Shown here: piece by piece, positions 8,620 through 17,589 of the stretch
Layout of the letters: every line of letters begins with the position of its first letter
How positions within the stretch are numbered: the first letter of the stretch is position 1
Assembly (NCBI RefSeq): GCF_000525855.1
Contig: NZ_AODE01000033.1
Coordinates: 1-64,000 of the forward strand
DNA: 64,000 bases
Source of the DNA: Listeria cornellensis FSL F6-0969
GTDB lineage: Bacteria > Bacillota > Bacilli > Lactobacillales > Listeriaceae
Direction of reading: 5' to 3'
The notes under the pieces: generated by a model
Databases searched by the model: none
What the model was told of the DNA's origin: nothing
What the model saw: the letters and a program-made list of their open reading frames with translations, nothing else
Position numbers and translations under genes: made by a program

Positions 8620-9000
8620 TTAAAAGTCTTTTAACTTCTTCTCGGTCGGCAAAACATGACTGCCGTAATTCTCAATTTTAAAATCTAATCGTTCCAGTGC
8701 ACTTTGCATGGTTTCAATCCGATCCTGTAACTCATTGCGCTGCTCTTTTAAAAGCTCTACACGCGCAGCAATCGTAGCATCGCCTTCGCGAAAAAGGCTC
8801 AAATATTCAATCAGCGACTCAATTGAGAGCCCGGCATTTCGCATATGACGACTGAATAAAAGCCAACGTAAATCTTCCTCATCAAATTTACGGACACCAT
8901 TTTCGTTTCGCCGTACTGGTGGAATAAGTCCAATCCGTTCATAATAGCGAATTGTGTCCGCAGAAATATGAGTTTCCTCACTCACTACTTTGATATTCAT
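8620..9000 (-). CDS. MerR-family transcriptional regulator
   Basis: 126 aa. N-terminal winged HTH (VVSEETHISADTIRYYERIGL, RRNENGVRKFDEEDL) followed by a dimerisation coiled coil (EQRNELQDRIETMQSALERL). No conserved metal-binding cysteines, which fits the AdhR/NmlR-like or multidrug-sensing branch. It is the middle gene of an operon whose promoter at 9803-9833 has the 19-bp spacer that MerR proteins act on, so autoregulation is likely. Confidence 0.88.
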   Translation of the reverse strand: MNIKVVSEETHISADTIRYYERIGLIPPVRRNENGVRKFDEEDLRWLLFSRHMRNAGLSIESLIEYLSLFREGDATIAARVELLKEQRNELQDRIETMQSALERLDFKIENYGSHVLPTEKKLKDF

Positions 9001-9020
9001 TCGTGCCTCCCCTTCCTCTT

Positions 9021-9761
9021 TTAAACTTGTTGGCTCGTTGGGCGTAGCAGGATTTCATTCATCGCCGTGTCAGCTGGCGTATCCATTGCAAAAAGAATCG
9101 TTTCTGCCACCCGCTCTGGACTAATCGCCACCTCGTTGTATAATTGCTCAATTCCCGGTTTCAAATCCTCATCTGTAATGGTATGCGTCAACTCCGTAGC
9201 AACGGCACCTGGTGAAATAATTGTTACGCGAACATTGCTTTTGGCTGCGGCCTCTTCTTGACGCAACGCCTCGCTGATCGCTCTAACAGCATATTTAGTC
9301 CCGCTATACACGCCACCTCCCGGATGTGTTTGATGCCCTGCAATCGACGAAACATTGATAAAATGACCGCTTTTTTGTTCACGCATAGTTGGTAATGCAG
9401 CTGCGATTCCATACAGTACGCCTTTGATATTAACATCCACCATTTGGTCCCACTCCGCCACTTTCCGTTTATCAAAAGTAGAATGCGGCATTAATCCAGC
9501 GTTATTTAACCAAACATCGATTTTACTATACGTATCTAACGCGCGTTTTGCTAATGCTTCCACACTATCATGTTTCGCAACATCTGTCACTTGATACACC
9601 GCTGAACCCCCATCTTTCTCGATATCCTCTACTATTTCTTTTAAACGGTCTTCCCGGCGCGCTCCAAGTACGATTTTATGACCTTTTTTAGCGAGAAGTT
9701 TTGCAGTAGCTTCTCCGATCCCGCTTGACGCTCCTGTAATAACGATTACTTTGCCTGACAT
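9021..9761 (-). CDS. Short-chain dehydrogenase/reductase
   Basis: 246-aa classical SDR. The cofactor motif TGASSGIG is near residue 8, LNNAG near 85, and the catalytic Ser/Tyr/Lys in NVSSIAG and YSGTK near 137-156. The Arg after the second strand (GARRED) favours NADP(H). The start ATG 9761 is chosen for the GGAG seven bases upstream; the longer in-frame extension contains the promoter itself. First gene of an operon with merR and a cupin gene. Substrate not identifiable. Confidence 0.88.
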   Translation of the reverse strand: MSGKVIVITGASSGIGEATAKLLAKKGHKIVLGARREDRLKEIVEDIEKDGGSAVYQVTDVAKHDSVEALAKRALDTYSKIDVWLNNAGLMPHSTFDKRKVAEWDQMVDVNIKGVLYGIAAALPTMREQKSGHFINVSSIAGHQTHPGGGVYSGTKYAVRAISEALRQEEAAAKSNVRVTIISPGAVATELTHTITDEDLKPGIEQLYNEVAISPERVAETILFAMDTPADTAMNEILLRPTSQQV

Positions 9762-9802
9762 ATACATTCTCCGTTCTCTATTTTGAATTTCACTACTCCT
9801 CA

Positions 9803-9833
9803 ACCTTACACCTTGGAGTTCACTTAAAGTCAA
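9803..9833 (-). promoter_or_regulatory. MerR-type promoter with 19-bp spacer
   Basis: On the minus strand TTGACT and TAAGGT are separated by 19 bases holding AAGTGAACTCCAAGGTG. A 19-bp spacer with a dyad between the hexamers is the hallmark of MerR-activated promoters. It precedes the SDR-merR-cupin operon. Confidence 0.75.
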
Positions 9834-9920
9834 GACAAAGCCCTCCAACATCAAAAAGAAAGCACAAACTGCAAAAGGACATCTGACAAATCAGAATTTC
9901 ACAGCGTGCTTCCCTATTTT

Positions 9921-10511
9921 TCAATGGTCATGCTCTTTTTTTCTAATTAATTTGGCTTTTACTAATGGATGTTTTTGCATTAATCGCAACGTGTAGACGG
10001 CACTCGAAATACCGATTAATGTCCAGTCCATCCATGCTGTTGCCCCCTCTTTTTGCGTGAAGGATAGGAAGAAGAACATGTCTTTTAGGGCATCTTGTAC
10101 GAAGGCATCGATTAGGCTCTCGTGGATGTGTAGATGCAATAAGAGTGCTAGAAAAAACTTTGCCAGGATGATCGCCGCCCAGCCAATAAGATACCGGGCG
10201 CCACCCTTTACTAGCACCTGTTTCTTATATACTGGCAGTTCTTCACCAGCCACTTCTGCAAATCCAATCTGAGCTCTCGCCTCTTTTACCTGCGCCTTAC
10301 TAGCTTGAAATAAGCCAATTCCTGCACCTAAAATAAAAACGAGAATCACAATAAATACTGGCGTGCCGCTTTTCATATCTGGCAAGGTTTGCGTTATTTG
10401 GTATATCGCAAAAATCGGGATCGCGACATACGTAATTCTGCGTATTTTTTCATATTCAAACTGTTGGTAAATAAAATAGATAAGTATGAGTATCGTGATA
10501 ATGATTGGCAT
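9921..10511 (-). CDS. Multi-spanning membrane protein of unknown function
   Basis: 196 aa. About five hydrophobic segments: two short ones near 1-20 and 28-45, then about 52-70, 108-128 and 165-180, with a polar loop (SKAQVKEARAQIGFAEVAGEELPVYKKQ) between. The overall look recalls the CcdC/DUF1453 group, but I cannot fix the family. It lies 16 bases downstream of the SRPBCC gene on the same strand, so the two are probably cotranscribed. Confidence 0.65.
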   Translation of the reverse strand: MPIIITILILIYFIYQQFEYEKIRRITYVAIPIFAIYQITQTLPDMKSGTPVFIVILVFILGAGIGLFQASKAQVKEARAQIGFAEVAGEELPVYKKQVLVKGGARYLIGWAAIILAKFFLALLLHLHIHESLIDAFVQDALKDMFFFLSFTQKEGATAWMDWTLIGISSAVYTLRLMQKHPLVKAKLIRKKEHDH

Positions 10512-10527
10512 CTGCTCACTCCTCTAG

Positions 10528-10998
10528 TTAGTTCATCAACGCTTGGTATTTATCAAATAGGGCTAAAAACTCGTCTTCTGTGAACGAAACGTCCTTGTTT
10601 TCTAAAATACCTTGGATTTTCTGTAAACACATGTGCCAGCCTGAGATATCACGTGGCGTATGTGTTGTAAGCTCGTTGATTTCTTCCGTGAAGCGAAGTG
10701 TTGTTTTCTCACCTTGATCCGTTAATTGGAACCGTACCCTATTTTTATCCCATGTGTATTCTAAAATAGACTTCGGTTCGTATACGGTAATCGTCATTTC
10801 TTCATATTCGCCATTTCCGAAATCAAATAAGATTAACCCATCGACGCCAGACTCACCAACGCTTAGCTCAGGGAACCATTGGGCAAAACCTTTCGTTGTC
10901 GCGATAAGCTCCCATACTTTAGCAATTTTGCTGTCTAACTCTAATTCAAATGTCATGATACCCGATGTGTCTGTGATTTTTTGATATTTTTCTTGCAT
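10528..10998 (-). CDS. SRPBCC/AHSA1-type small-ligand or stress protein
   Basis: 156 aa, START-like fold of the AHSA1 group: KVWELIATTKGFAQWFPE at the N-terminus, a central YEPKSILEYTWDKNRVRFQL and a C-terminal GWHMCLQKIQGIL helix. Such proteins bind hydrophobic ligands; the function is rarely known. The last residues (ALFDKYQALMN) end just before the membrane-protein gene. Confidence 0.75.
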   Translation of the reverse strand: MQEKYQKITDTSGIMTFELELDSKIAKVWELIATTKGFAQWFPELSVGESGVDGLILFDFGNGEYEEMTITVYEPKSILEYTWDKNRVRFQLTDQGEKTTLRFTEEINELTTHTPRDISGWHMCLQKIQGILENKDVSFTEDEFLALFDKYQALMN

Positions 10999-11026
10999 TT
11001 TATTTCACTCCTAGTTTTTTTGTTAT

Positions 11027-11068
11027 GGCTCTTATGTTGTGGCTCTTATGTTGTGGCTCTTATGAGGC
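11027..11068. repeat. Three tandem copies of a 14-mer
   Basis: GGCTCTTATGTTGT occurs at 11027 and 11041, and its first ten bases again at 11055, where the 5' arm of a family B hairpin begins. It looks like slippage duplication of a hairpin arm. Confidence 0.8.
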
Positions 11069-11348
11069 ATCACCTGCCGATTTAGAGCCTCAATATGAGT
11101 GCGAGCAACGCGAGCATTCGTTCCTTGCCCTGCGTCACGACTCGCATCTCCGATCCGGCTTTGTTGTGGTTCTTGAAAAGCATCGTTTGCTTTTTTAGAA
11201 CCTCAATATGCAGTTGAATGCAATGAGACTGCCTTCCTTTTAGCCAGACCCTCGAAATTTTCGTGGCCTCCGCAAAAGTCAAAAGAGGACTTTTTCTGCG
11301 CCCCCTATGTTGTGGCTCTTATGAGGCATTACTTGCCGATTTAGAGCC
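11055..11348. repeat. Cluster of three family B hairpin repeats plus a partial family C
   Basis: Three hairpins close with GGCTCT/AGAGCC (11055-11089), GGTTCT/AGAACC (11168-11202) and GGCTCT/AGAGCC (11314-11348), each followed by CTCAATAT or CTCAATAC. A truncated family C copy lies between the second and third at about 11235-11305. The C-to-T and G-to-A changes in the second copy compensate. No gene is seen in 10999-11506. Confidence 0.75.
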
Positions 11349-11422
11349 TCAATACGAGTGCGAACAGAGTGAGCATTCGTTCCTTACTCTGCGTCACGAT
11401 TTGCGCCTCCGATTCAGCTTCA

Positions 11423-11519
11423 CCAGCCAGCCTCTCGGAAATTTCGTGGCCTCCGCAAAAACCAAAAGAGGGTTTTCACTGCGCCCCCTAACAATTTCTG
11501 CCGAGGCTAAACGGGCTGG
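11423..11519. repeat. Family C hairpin repeat, copy 1
   Basis: Closing stem CCAGCC / GGCTGG around a conserved interior (CGGAAATTTCGTGGCCTCCG, then an AGAGGG / CCCCCT inner stem). The 3' arm overlaps the last codons of the MFS gene on the other strand. Confidence 0.7.
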
Positions 11520-12753
11520 CTCAGCTTTTCAGGTTTCACAAATAACAATAACACACCGCCGATGATAAATAAAACAACGAGCTTGCTACGCCGTATTGTG
11601 TGTGGCCGGTGACTTGGGCGATGATTCCCATTAATGCCGGACCCATAATCGCTGAAAATTTGCCGAAAATATTATAGAATCCGTAAAATTCATTAGATCG
11701 TTCTTTTGGAATAATTTTGCCGAAATAGGAACGGCTCAGCGCTTGAATACCGCCTTGTGATGTTCCAACTAACATCGCCAAAATCCAGAAGTCTGTCGCA
11801 GTTTTCATAAAAATGGCGTAAATACAGATGATAATATAAATAGAAATTGCAGTCAGTATCAAAGCTTTCCCACCAAAACGTTTGGCGAGCTGACCATAAA
11901 TGATTGTAAATGGGAAGGCGACAATTTGCGTCACCAATAAAACGATGATAAGCGTCGTATCCGAAATCCCGAGATCAATCCCATAGGAAGACGCCATTCG
12001 AAAAATGGTATCCACACCGTCGATATAAAAGAAATACGCGACGAGAAACAGGACAATATTGCGATACTGCTTCATATTTTTAAGCGTTTTACCTAATCTG
12101 ATAAAACTGCTGCGTACAGGCTTTTTATCGTGTGGAATAAAGTAGACTTGATGAACGTTGCGCCACAGCGGAATTGTAAATACAGCCCACCAAACCGCTG
12201 TCAGCAAGAATGCCCCATTGAGCAGCATCGTTTGACTAATCGGCAGAATCCCCGTTGCTTGGAAAAAGATAAACGCGACGAACGGAATGCAGCTCCCTAA
12301 GTAACCGAATGCGTAACCGTAAGATGAAATTTTGTCCATGCGATCGTTGGTGGTGACATCCACTAGGAATGAATCATAAAAAATATTCGCGCCGGAAAAA
12401 CCAATAAGCGAGAGCATATAGAAAATGAGTAGTAGCATCCACTGATCGCTCGGAACGAATACGAAAGCTACCGTAAATGCAATGCCCAGCCACGTAAATA
12501 AGCTGAAAAATCGTTTTTTGAAAAATTGATAATCGGCAATCGTTCCTAGAATTGGCGCCAACAAGGAAATCAGTAGCGTGCCTAAAGAATTCGCGTATCC
12601 CCAATAAGCGGTCGACACATGGTCCGCAATCCCCGCGTTACTAGCTACCCCTTTAAAATAAATCGGCAAAATTGCTGTCGTAATCATAATCGAATAAACC
12701 GAATTTCCCCAATCTTGAAAAACCCAGCTCTTCTCTTGTTTTGTTAGTTTCAT
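11507..12753 (-). CDS. MFS transporter, UMF1/Atg22-like, frameshift near C-terminus
   Basis: About 415-aa permease with 11-12 TM segments. The N-terminal KSWVFQDWGNSVYSIMITTAILPIYFK is typical of UMF1-type MFS proteins, and SQGGIQALSRSYFGKIIPKERSNEFYGFYNIFGK is the signature loop before the last helices. The reading frame stops early at about 11536, but one base added at 11580-11582 (CC read as C) restores a final TM helix (VVLFIIGGVLLLFVKPEKL) ending at 11507. Its gene follows the phosphodiesterase gene by 19 bases. UMF1 members export amino acids or drugs; the substrate here is unknown. Confidence 0.82.
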
Positions 12754-12772
12754 CTAGACGTGTCCCCTTTAC

Positions 12773-14041
12773 TTAATCAAAAATACCTTCGATTACCGTT
12801 CCTTCTGTATCCGGCAATTTGAGATTCAAAATAGCTGCAAATGTTGGTGCCTCATCGATAAGCCGTGCCTGCGGGATTACAGCGCCAGATTTAATTCCCT
12901 TGCCAAACGCAATCATCGTTGTCGTGTAATTCGGTTTTTGCGGGGAATAGCCGTGTACTGCTTGGTAAAAATCAGGATTCCCAATATCCTCTGGCCTCAC
13001 TTTTTGAACGACTTCGCCCCATGCCTGATCTTTAAAATAATAACCGGCTGTCGCTTCGATCATGAGTAAGCACGTATCGTCTGCGCCGAACGCTATTGCC
13101 TCATCTTGTTGATAGATATTTTCGATACCTTCGCAGTTTTCAAGCAGCGCTCGAATCGTGGCGGCCTTGGTAGAATCCTTCGCATAAATATAACACGAGC
13201 CATCACAACTTTTCGCATAGACTTCCCAAGCAACGATTTTATTTTGCTGTAGCGTCAGCCAACCCTGTTCCGCAAACAGAGCATTGAGCTGAATCACCGA
13301 ATGCACATCGATTTGATAATGATCACCTAGCACGATAAACGTCGTATCCTCATATGTACCATTCTGCTTCGTCGCATCGATTATCCGAGCCAAACGCGCA
13401 TCATGTCGTTCGAGCGCATCTCGAGCCTCCTGCGACCTCACACCGTGCGCGTGCCGCATACTATCCATATCTACAAAATGAGCCAACGTCAAATTCGGCT
13501 GCTTCCGCAAAATCGTATCTTCTACCGCTGCAATCAAAAAATCATCCAGTTCCGGCTGTGCAATTCCCCGACGCAATTTGCCAAAACGTCTATTCATATC
13601 CATTAAAAATCCCGGTGAACTACCCCATAAGGAGACCATCACCTGATTCAACCAAAACCGATTCGGAAAAATTTCCGCGATGTTGTAATCAATCGAACTT
13701 CGCGCTGCCACAGGCCATAAAAAAGCCGCCGTCGTGAGCCCTGCTTGTTTCGCCACATCATACAATGTTGGCACCTTGATTGCCTCGGCATACCAAAACC
13801 AATCCGGTGACGTTTTTCCAGGCTGGATTTTGGTATTATTCACAATGCCGTGCGTCTTTGGATAATGCCCCGTCACGATTGTCGTGTGCGCCGGATACGT
13901 TAACGACGGATAAATCGTTTCAACCGCCTCAACATGTGCCCCGTTATTTTTCAAGAAAGCGAGCGTCGGCAAACCTGTGAGTTCTTCCAAATCAGCAGAA
14001 CCCAACGCGTCCAATGAAACAATGACTAAATAACGACTCAT
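12773..14041 (-). CDS. Alkaline-phosphatase-superfamily phosphodiesterase/pyrophosphatase
   Basis: 422 aa. VIVSLDALG provides the first metal Asp, SLTYPAHTTIVTG the nucleophile Thr, and later HFVDMDSMRHAHG and VLGDHYQIDVH the remaining metal ligands, as in type I nucleotide phosphodiesterases. There is no signal peptide, so it is cytoplasmic or released otherwise. The start at 14041 follows a GGAGG ten bases upstream. It is likely cotranscribed with the MFS gene. Phosphodiester or pyrophosphate hydrolysis is inferred from family; the substrate is unknown. Confidence 0.85.
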   Translation of the reverse strand: MSRYLVIVSLDALGSADLEELTGLPTLAFLKNNGAHVEAVETIYPSLTYPAHTTIVTGHYPKTHGIVNNTKIQPGKTSPDWFWYAEAIKVPTLYDVAKQAGLTTAAFLWPVAARSSIDYNIAEIFPNRFWLNQVMVSLWGSSPGFLMDMNRRFGKLRRGIAQPELDDFLIAAVEDTILRKQPNLTLAHFVDMDSMRHAHGVRSQEARDALERHDARLARIIDATKQNGTYEDTTFIVLGDHYQIDVHSVIQLNALFAEQGWLTLQQNKIVAWEVYAKSCDGSCYIYAKDSTKAATIRALLENCEGIENIYQQDEAIAFGADDTCLLMIEATAGYYFKDQAWGEVVQKVRPEDIGNPDFYQAVHGYSPQKPNYTTTMIAFGKGIKSGAVIPQARLIDEAPTFAAILNLKLPDTEGTVIEGIFD

Positions 14042-14065
14042 ATTTTGATGTCCTCCCATTAGAAA

Positions 14066-14099
14066 AACTGAGAAAATTGCATGACCAACCTTCTCAGTT
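14066..14099 (-). terminator. Terminator after the AI-2E family gene
   Basis: AACTGAGAA / TTCTCAGTT stem, followed on the minus strand by TTTTC. Confidence 0.8.
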
Positions 14100-14104
14100 C
14101 TACT

Positions 14105-15154
14105 TTACTTATCTGTTATTTTATGATCTGGATGAACGAGCACCTCGTCTTTATTGATAACGTCCAGCACGTCTAGGAAGAACATGAAGACTGGAATACC
14201 AACGATTAGTCCCCAAATGCCGAAGAAATGCTCGGAGAAAATCAAGATGATAAACGTATAGAAAACCGGTAAATCTGTTTTAGCAGACATTAATTTCGGA
14301 TTCAAAACGTATGATTCTAGCGCGTGAATCACCACAACGAGCACCAAAATAATCAAAACGTAGTTCACGCCGCCAATCGTGTAGGCGATGATTGTTAGTG
14401 GAACCATCGAGATAATAACCCCGGCTACCGGAATCAGCCCTAGCAGGAAAACCATAATTGCAAGTGAGAACAACTGCGGAAAGCCCATAATCCAAAGTGC
14501 AATTGTCGTGAGAACGCCATTGACCAAGGCAATCATGAATTGAGCCTCAATGACTTTCCCAAACGTCTCATTAAACTTACCACCGAAATACTTCACCTCG
14601 TCGTAAACGAACGCGACCTTACTTTGCCCAAACTTACTGGTAAATAAAACAAGTTGCTCTTTTCCAAGTGAGAAAAATAGGCTTAGAATCAAAGCAATGA
14701 ACGTATTCATCGCAACAACACCAATATTTGCTAAGTAGGTGAACAAGAACTGAATCCCGTCATTCGCATACTTCGTTATTTCAAACTCTTTTGCGAGAGA
14801 CATGATGTAATTCACTGTTTCATTATTACTTGGCTTCGTATAAAAATGATTGATGGAGCGGATAAGCTGATCCATTTGCTCGATTAACATTGGAATATAT
14901 TTCACTATCAACAACGTAATACCCAGCGCGATAAACGCATACAGGATAATCACGATAATTTTTCGATAAATGGAAATACGCTTTAAAATAAAATTCTCCA
15001 ACCGGTTGATGAGGAAAGAAAAAATGAACGTCAGCAAGATAATATCAATCATGCTTCTAAGTAGATACAGAATAACGGCGATTAAAAGAAATACAAGCAC
15101 ACGTCGAAAACTGCGATTGTAAAATAATTTGGTCCAAGCGTCCAAAAATGACAT
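14105..15154 (-). CDS. AI-2E transporter family membrane protein
   Basis: 349 aa, seven to eight TM segments: paired helices at the N-terminus, a long amphipathic extracytoplasmic region (about 95-150), then a C-terminal bundle with the family signature GLIPVAGVIISMVP and HALESYVLNPKLMS. Family members include the E. coli TqsA AI-2 exporter and ion antiporters, so the name does not fix the substrate. Monocistronic, with its own terminator. Confidence 0.88.
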   Translation of the reverse strand: MSFLDAWTKLFYNRSFRRVLVFLLIAVILYLLRSMIDIILLTFIFSFLINRLENFILKRISIYRKIIVIILYAFIALGITLLIVKYIPMLIEQMDQLIRSINHFYTKPSNNETVNYIMSLAKEFEITKYANDGIQFLFTYLANIGVVAMNTFIALILSLFFSLGKEQLVLFTSKFGQSKVAFVYDEVKYFGGKFNETFGKVIEAQFMIALVNGVLTTIALWIMGFPQLFSLAIMVFLLGLIPVAGVIISMVPLTIIAYTIGGVNYVLIILVLVVVIHALESYVLNPKLMSAKTDLPVFYTFIILIFSEHFFGIWGLIVGIPVFMFFLDVLDVINKDEVLVHPDHKITDK

Positions 15155-15228
15155 CCTCCTCTAGTTTATGACTTCCTCTATTGTATCAAAAAAAGCGTTG
15201 CTATGCATGCCTTAACCGGAAAATAAAA

Positions 15229-15270
15229 AAATCTCCCTAGCCCGCAAATGTTCACAGGCTAAAAAGATTT
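15229..15270 (-). terminator. Terminator after murB
   Basis: AAATCT / AGATTT and AGCC / GGCT arms form a two-part stem, with a T-rich tail on the minus strand. Confidence 0.7.
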
Positions 15271-15274
15271 CGGT

Positions 15275-16189
15275 TTACTTATCTTCTCCAATAATTTTCA
15301 CTTCAGTTTCCAGTAAAATACCAGATTGTTCAAAAACGGTTTTCTGGACATGTTCGATTAATTCCATGTAGTCCGTCGCGGTTGCCTGATCAATGTTAAC
15401 AATGAAACCAGCATGCTTTGTCGATACTTGCGCACCGCCAATTTGGTATCCTTGCAATCCAGCTTCTTGAATCAGCTTCCCAGCAAAATGACCAGGTGGG
15501 CGTTTGAAAACACTACCGCACGAGGGGTATTCTAATGGTTGCTTTGATTCGCGCATTTCTGTTAGTTCGTCCATTTTTAGACGGATTTGTGTTTTATCGG
15601 CGAGCTCCAATTCGAAGACGGCTTCTAACACGATATAATGCTTATCCGCGATGGAACTTTTGCGATATCGAGCCTCTAGTTGATCTTTTTGAAGGTGCAA
15701 AAGTTCGCCAGTCGCTGTTAATACGGTTGCTTCGATCAGGACATCGGATATTTCGCCGCCGTAAGCGCCTGCATTCATGTACAACGCGCCGCCGACAGAT
15801 CCTGGGATTCCGCATGCAAATTCTAAGCCGCTGAGGGATTCCTCCAATGCAAACCTGGACACATCGATAATCTTAGCACCACAGCCGGAAATAATTCGCG
15901 TACCCTCCCGCTTAATCGCATGTAAGGCATCCAAGTACATCACAATGCCGCGAATGCCACCATCTTTAATAATCAAATTAGAGCCATTTCCTAATATGGT
16001 TAACGGAATCTGATGCTTATGGGCAAAAGCAATGGTTTTCGCCGCTGAATCATGACTCGTAGGCATCACAAAAAGATCGGCTTTCCCACCCGTTTTTGTA
16101 AACGTGTACGCCGCCAAATCTTCTTCTGTTTTCATAATCAGTGTTGGAATTTCTTGTTTTAATTGTTCCATCATTTGAGTTGTATACAT
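15275..16189 (-). CDS. murB: UDP-N-acetylenolpyruvoylglucosamine reductase
   Basis: FAD-dependent reductase making UDP-MurNAc, cytoplasmic, peptidoglycan pathway. 304 aa, type II length. FAD-binding motifs TILGNGSNLIIKDGGIRG (about 62-79) and GIPGSVGGALYMNAGAYGGE (about 125-144) are intact, as are the catalytic Ser in YPSCGSVFKRP (about 228-238) and the terminal Glu in LETEVKIIG. It follows an unrelated coiled-coil gene on the same strand by 25 bases. Confidence 0.97.
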   Translation of the reverse strand: MYTTQMMEQLKQEIPTLIMKTEEDLAAYTFTKTGGKADLFVMPTSHDSAAKTIAFAHKHQIPLTILGNGSNLIIKDGGIRGIVMYLDALHAIKREGTRIISGCGAKIIDVSRFALEESLSGLEFACGIPGSVGGALYMNAGAYGGEISDVLIEATVLTATGELLHLQKDQLEARYRKSSIADKHYIVLEAVFELELADKTQIRLKMDELTEMRESKQPLEYPSCGSVFKRPPGHFAGKLIQEAGLQGYQIGGAQVSTKHAGFIVNIDQATATDYMELIEHVQKTVFEQSGILLETEVKIIGEDK

Positions 16190-16214
16190 ACGCCTTACCT
16201 TTCTAACGCCATCT

Positions 16215-17054
16215 TTAGGCTTTCTTATTTCGAATTAAAGGTCCTATTTTCTCCATCGGCGGTTCATATACGCGACAATACGCTTCATATGCCTTCCCGT
16301 AATCTTTCACACGAGCTGGAATTGGCTGATTTGGATTTAAGTGCAGACCATTTTCGAGCATCGGTATCAGGGTTGTAATTTGATCAAAAATATGACCGGC
16401 CTGGGCTTCACTCAAAACAAACGCTAATTTTGATAGAGCACGGCGTTGTTCAGCTGGTAACATTTTCCCGTGCATTTGTGTCCATTTCAGCATTTTCTTA
16501 CGGGTATCACGCGTTTTCTCCAAATACAAACTTTGTCCATACGCCGCCATGGCATACGCTAGCGACAAGTCCTCCGCGTTATTCCAATCTTCTTCAAGAA
16601 TCTCTTGCTGTGACGCTACTTTCTCATTTAAAAGTGTAATATCCTCCTGGTAAATATCTAATTTGCGTTGTTGCTGTTTGTATACCTCAAGCGCCAAATT
16701 CAGCTCGTCCATCTCAGACTGCAATTTCTGACCAAACAGCCCTTTTTCGTTCAAAATACGCTGGACGCCTTCGATTCGCTCCGCAGTTATACTATCGCGC
16801 TCTTTGACTAGTTGCGCGCGTTTTTTCAAGTACTCAAAGTAAAAACTATATTTCTGAACCTCGATAATCACTTTTTCCGCTGTTTCCCGGCCTACTGTCA
16901 GACCATTGAGATTCGCAACAATAACACCCGCGATTTTTCCGAGCATCGAATAAACAATCACTTCGAACAATTGCCCATCTACACGAACTTTGTACGGTAA
17001 CGTATGATTATTCTCTAACATTTTTTTATATACTTTGGGATTCTTATTTACCAT
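16215..17054 (-). CDS. Coiled-coil protein of unknown function
   Basis: 279 aa from ATG 17054, which has AAGGTGAT just upstream. N-terminal beta-rich 70 residues (YKVRVDGQLFEVIVYSML), then long charged helices with coiled-coil character (about 75-160: KKRAQLVKERDSITAERIEGVQ) and a helical C-terminal half. No TM or signal. I do not recognise the family. It lies just upstream of murB, so a shared transcript is possible but says little about function. Confidence 0.6.
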   Translation of the reverse strand: MVNKNPKVYKKMLENNHTLPYKVRVDGQLFEVIVYSMLGKIAGVIVANLNGLTVGRETAEKVIIEVQKYSFYFEYLKKRAQLVKERDSITAERIEGVQRILNEKGLFGQKLQSEMDELNLALEVYKQQQRKLDIYQEDITLLNEKVASQQEILEEDWNNAEDLSLAYAMAAYGQSLYLEKTRDTRKKMLKWTQMHGKMLPAEQRRALSKLAFVLSEAQAGHIFDQITTLIPMLENGLHLNPNQPIPARVKDYGKAYEAYCRVYEPPMEKIGPLIRNKKA

Positions 17055-17241
17055 CCATATCACCTTCAATCAGCAATTCTGTTCCTATCTCCTATTATAA
17101 ATGAAAATGTCTCAAATGTCAGGGAAAAGTTTTTCAACACCTACTTTAGTTTACATAATTAAATTATAGACAACTAGATATCAACTTGCATGAATGACCT
17201 ATTTTAAGCTATACTTGCTTGTGTAAGGAGTTGGAACCCGC

Positions 17242-17529
17242 ATGCCTAAAAATGAAAAATGGAAAGCGCTCGTTGATATTAATATTTTACTTATCTTATT
17301 CGGTTATATTTGTTTGTATCTTATGTATAATATCAAGTGGCCAGAAAGTCTATTATTTATTGTCGCCATTCTAATGGGAGCTTCCGGTTGCCTAGGATTT
17401 TATTTGAGCATTAAAGGGATGCAGATGAAGCGCAAACCGATGTACCAAATTTTCCTGATGATGGCCTCGATTATTCCTGCTATCATTGGTGTCATTTATA
17501 TCGTTGTCTACTTTATCACCTTATTTTAA
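17242..17529 (+). CDS. Small three-TM membrane protein
   Basis: 95 aa with three hydrophobic helices (about 12-30, 36-56, 68-93) and a basic loop (KGMQMKRKPM). AAGGAG lies upstream of the ATG and a strong terminator follows. Family not recognised. Confidence 0.7.
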   Translation: MPKNEKWKALVDINILLILFGYICLYLMYNIKWPESLLFIVAILMGASGCLGFYLSIKGMQMKRKPMYQIFLMMASIIPAIIGVIYIVVYFITLF

Positions 17530-17537
17530 AAAGAAGC

Positions 17538-17583
17538 AAAGCCCAGTGCCAACCGTTTGAATGCGGTGACACTGGGCTTTTTG
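17538..17583. terminator. Bidirectional terminator
   Basis: AAAGCCCAGTG / CACTGGGCTTT stem with flanking A and T runs. It serves the small membrane gene and the convergent UvrA-like gene. Confidence 0.87.
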
Positions 17584-17589
17584 ATTGTA

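Noticed and set aside
11027-11348. Repeats considered as a CRISPR array
   Set aside because: The tandem 14-mers have no spacers, and the larger units are hairpins of unequal spacing; no cas genes are present.
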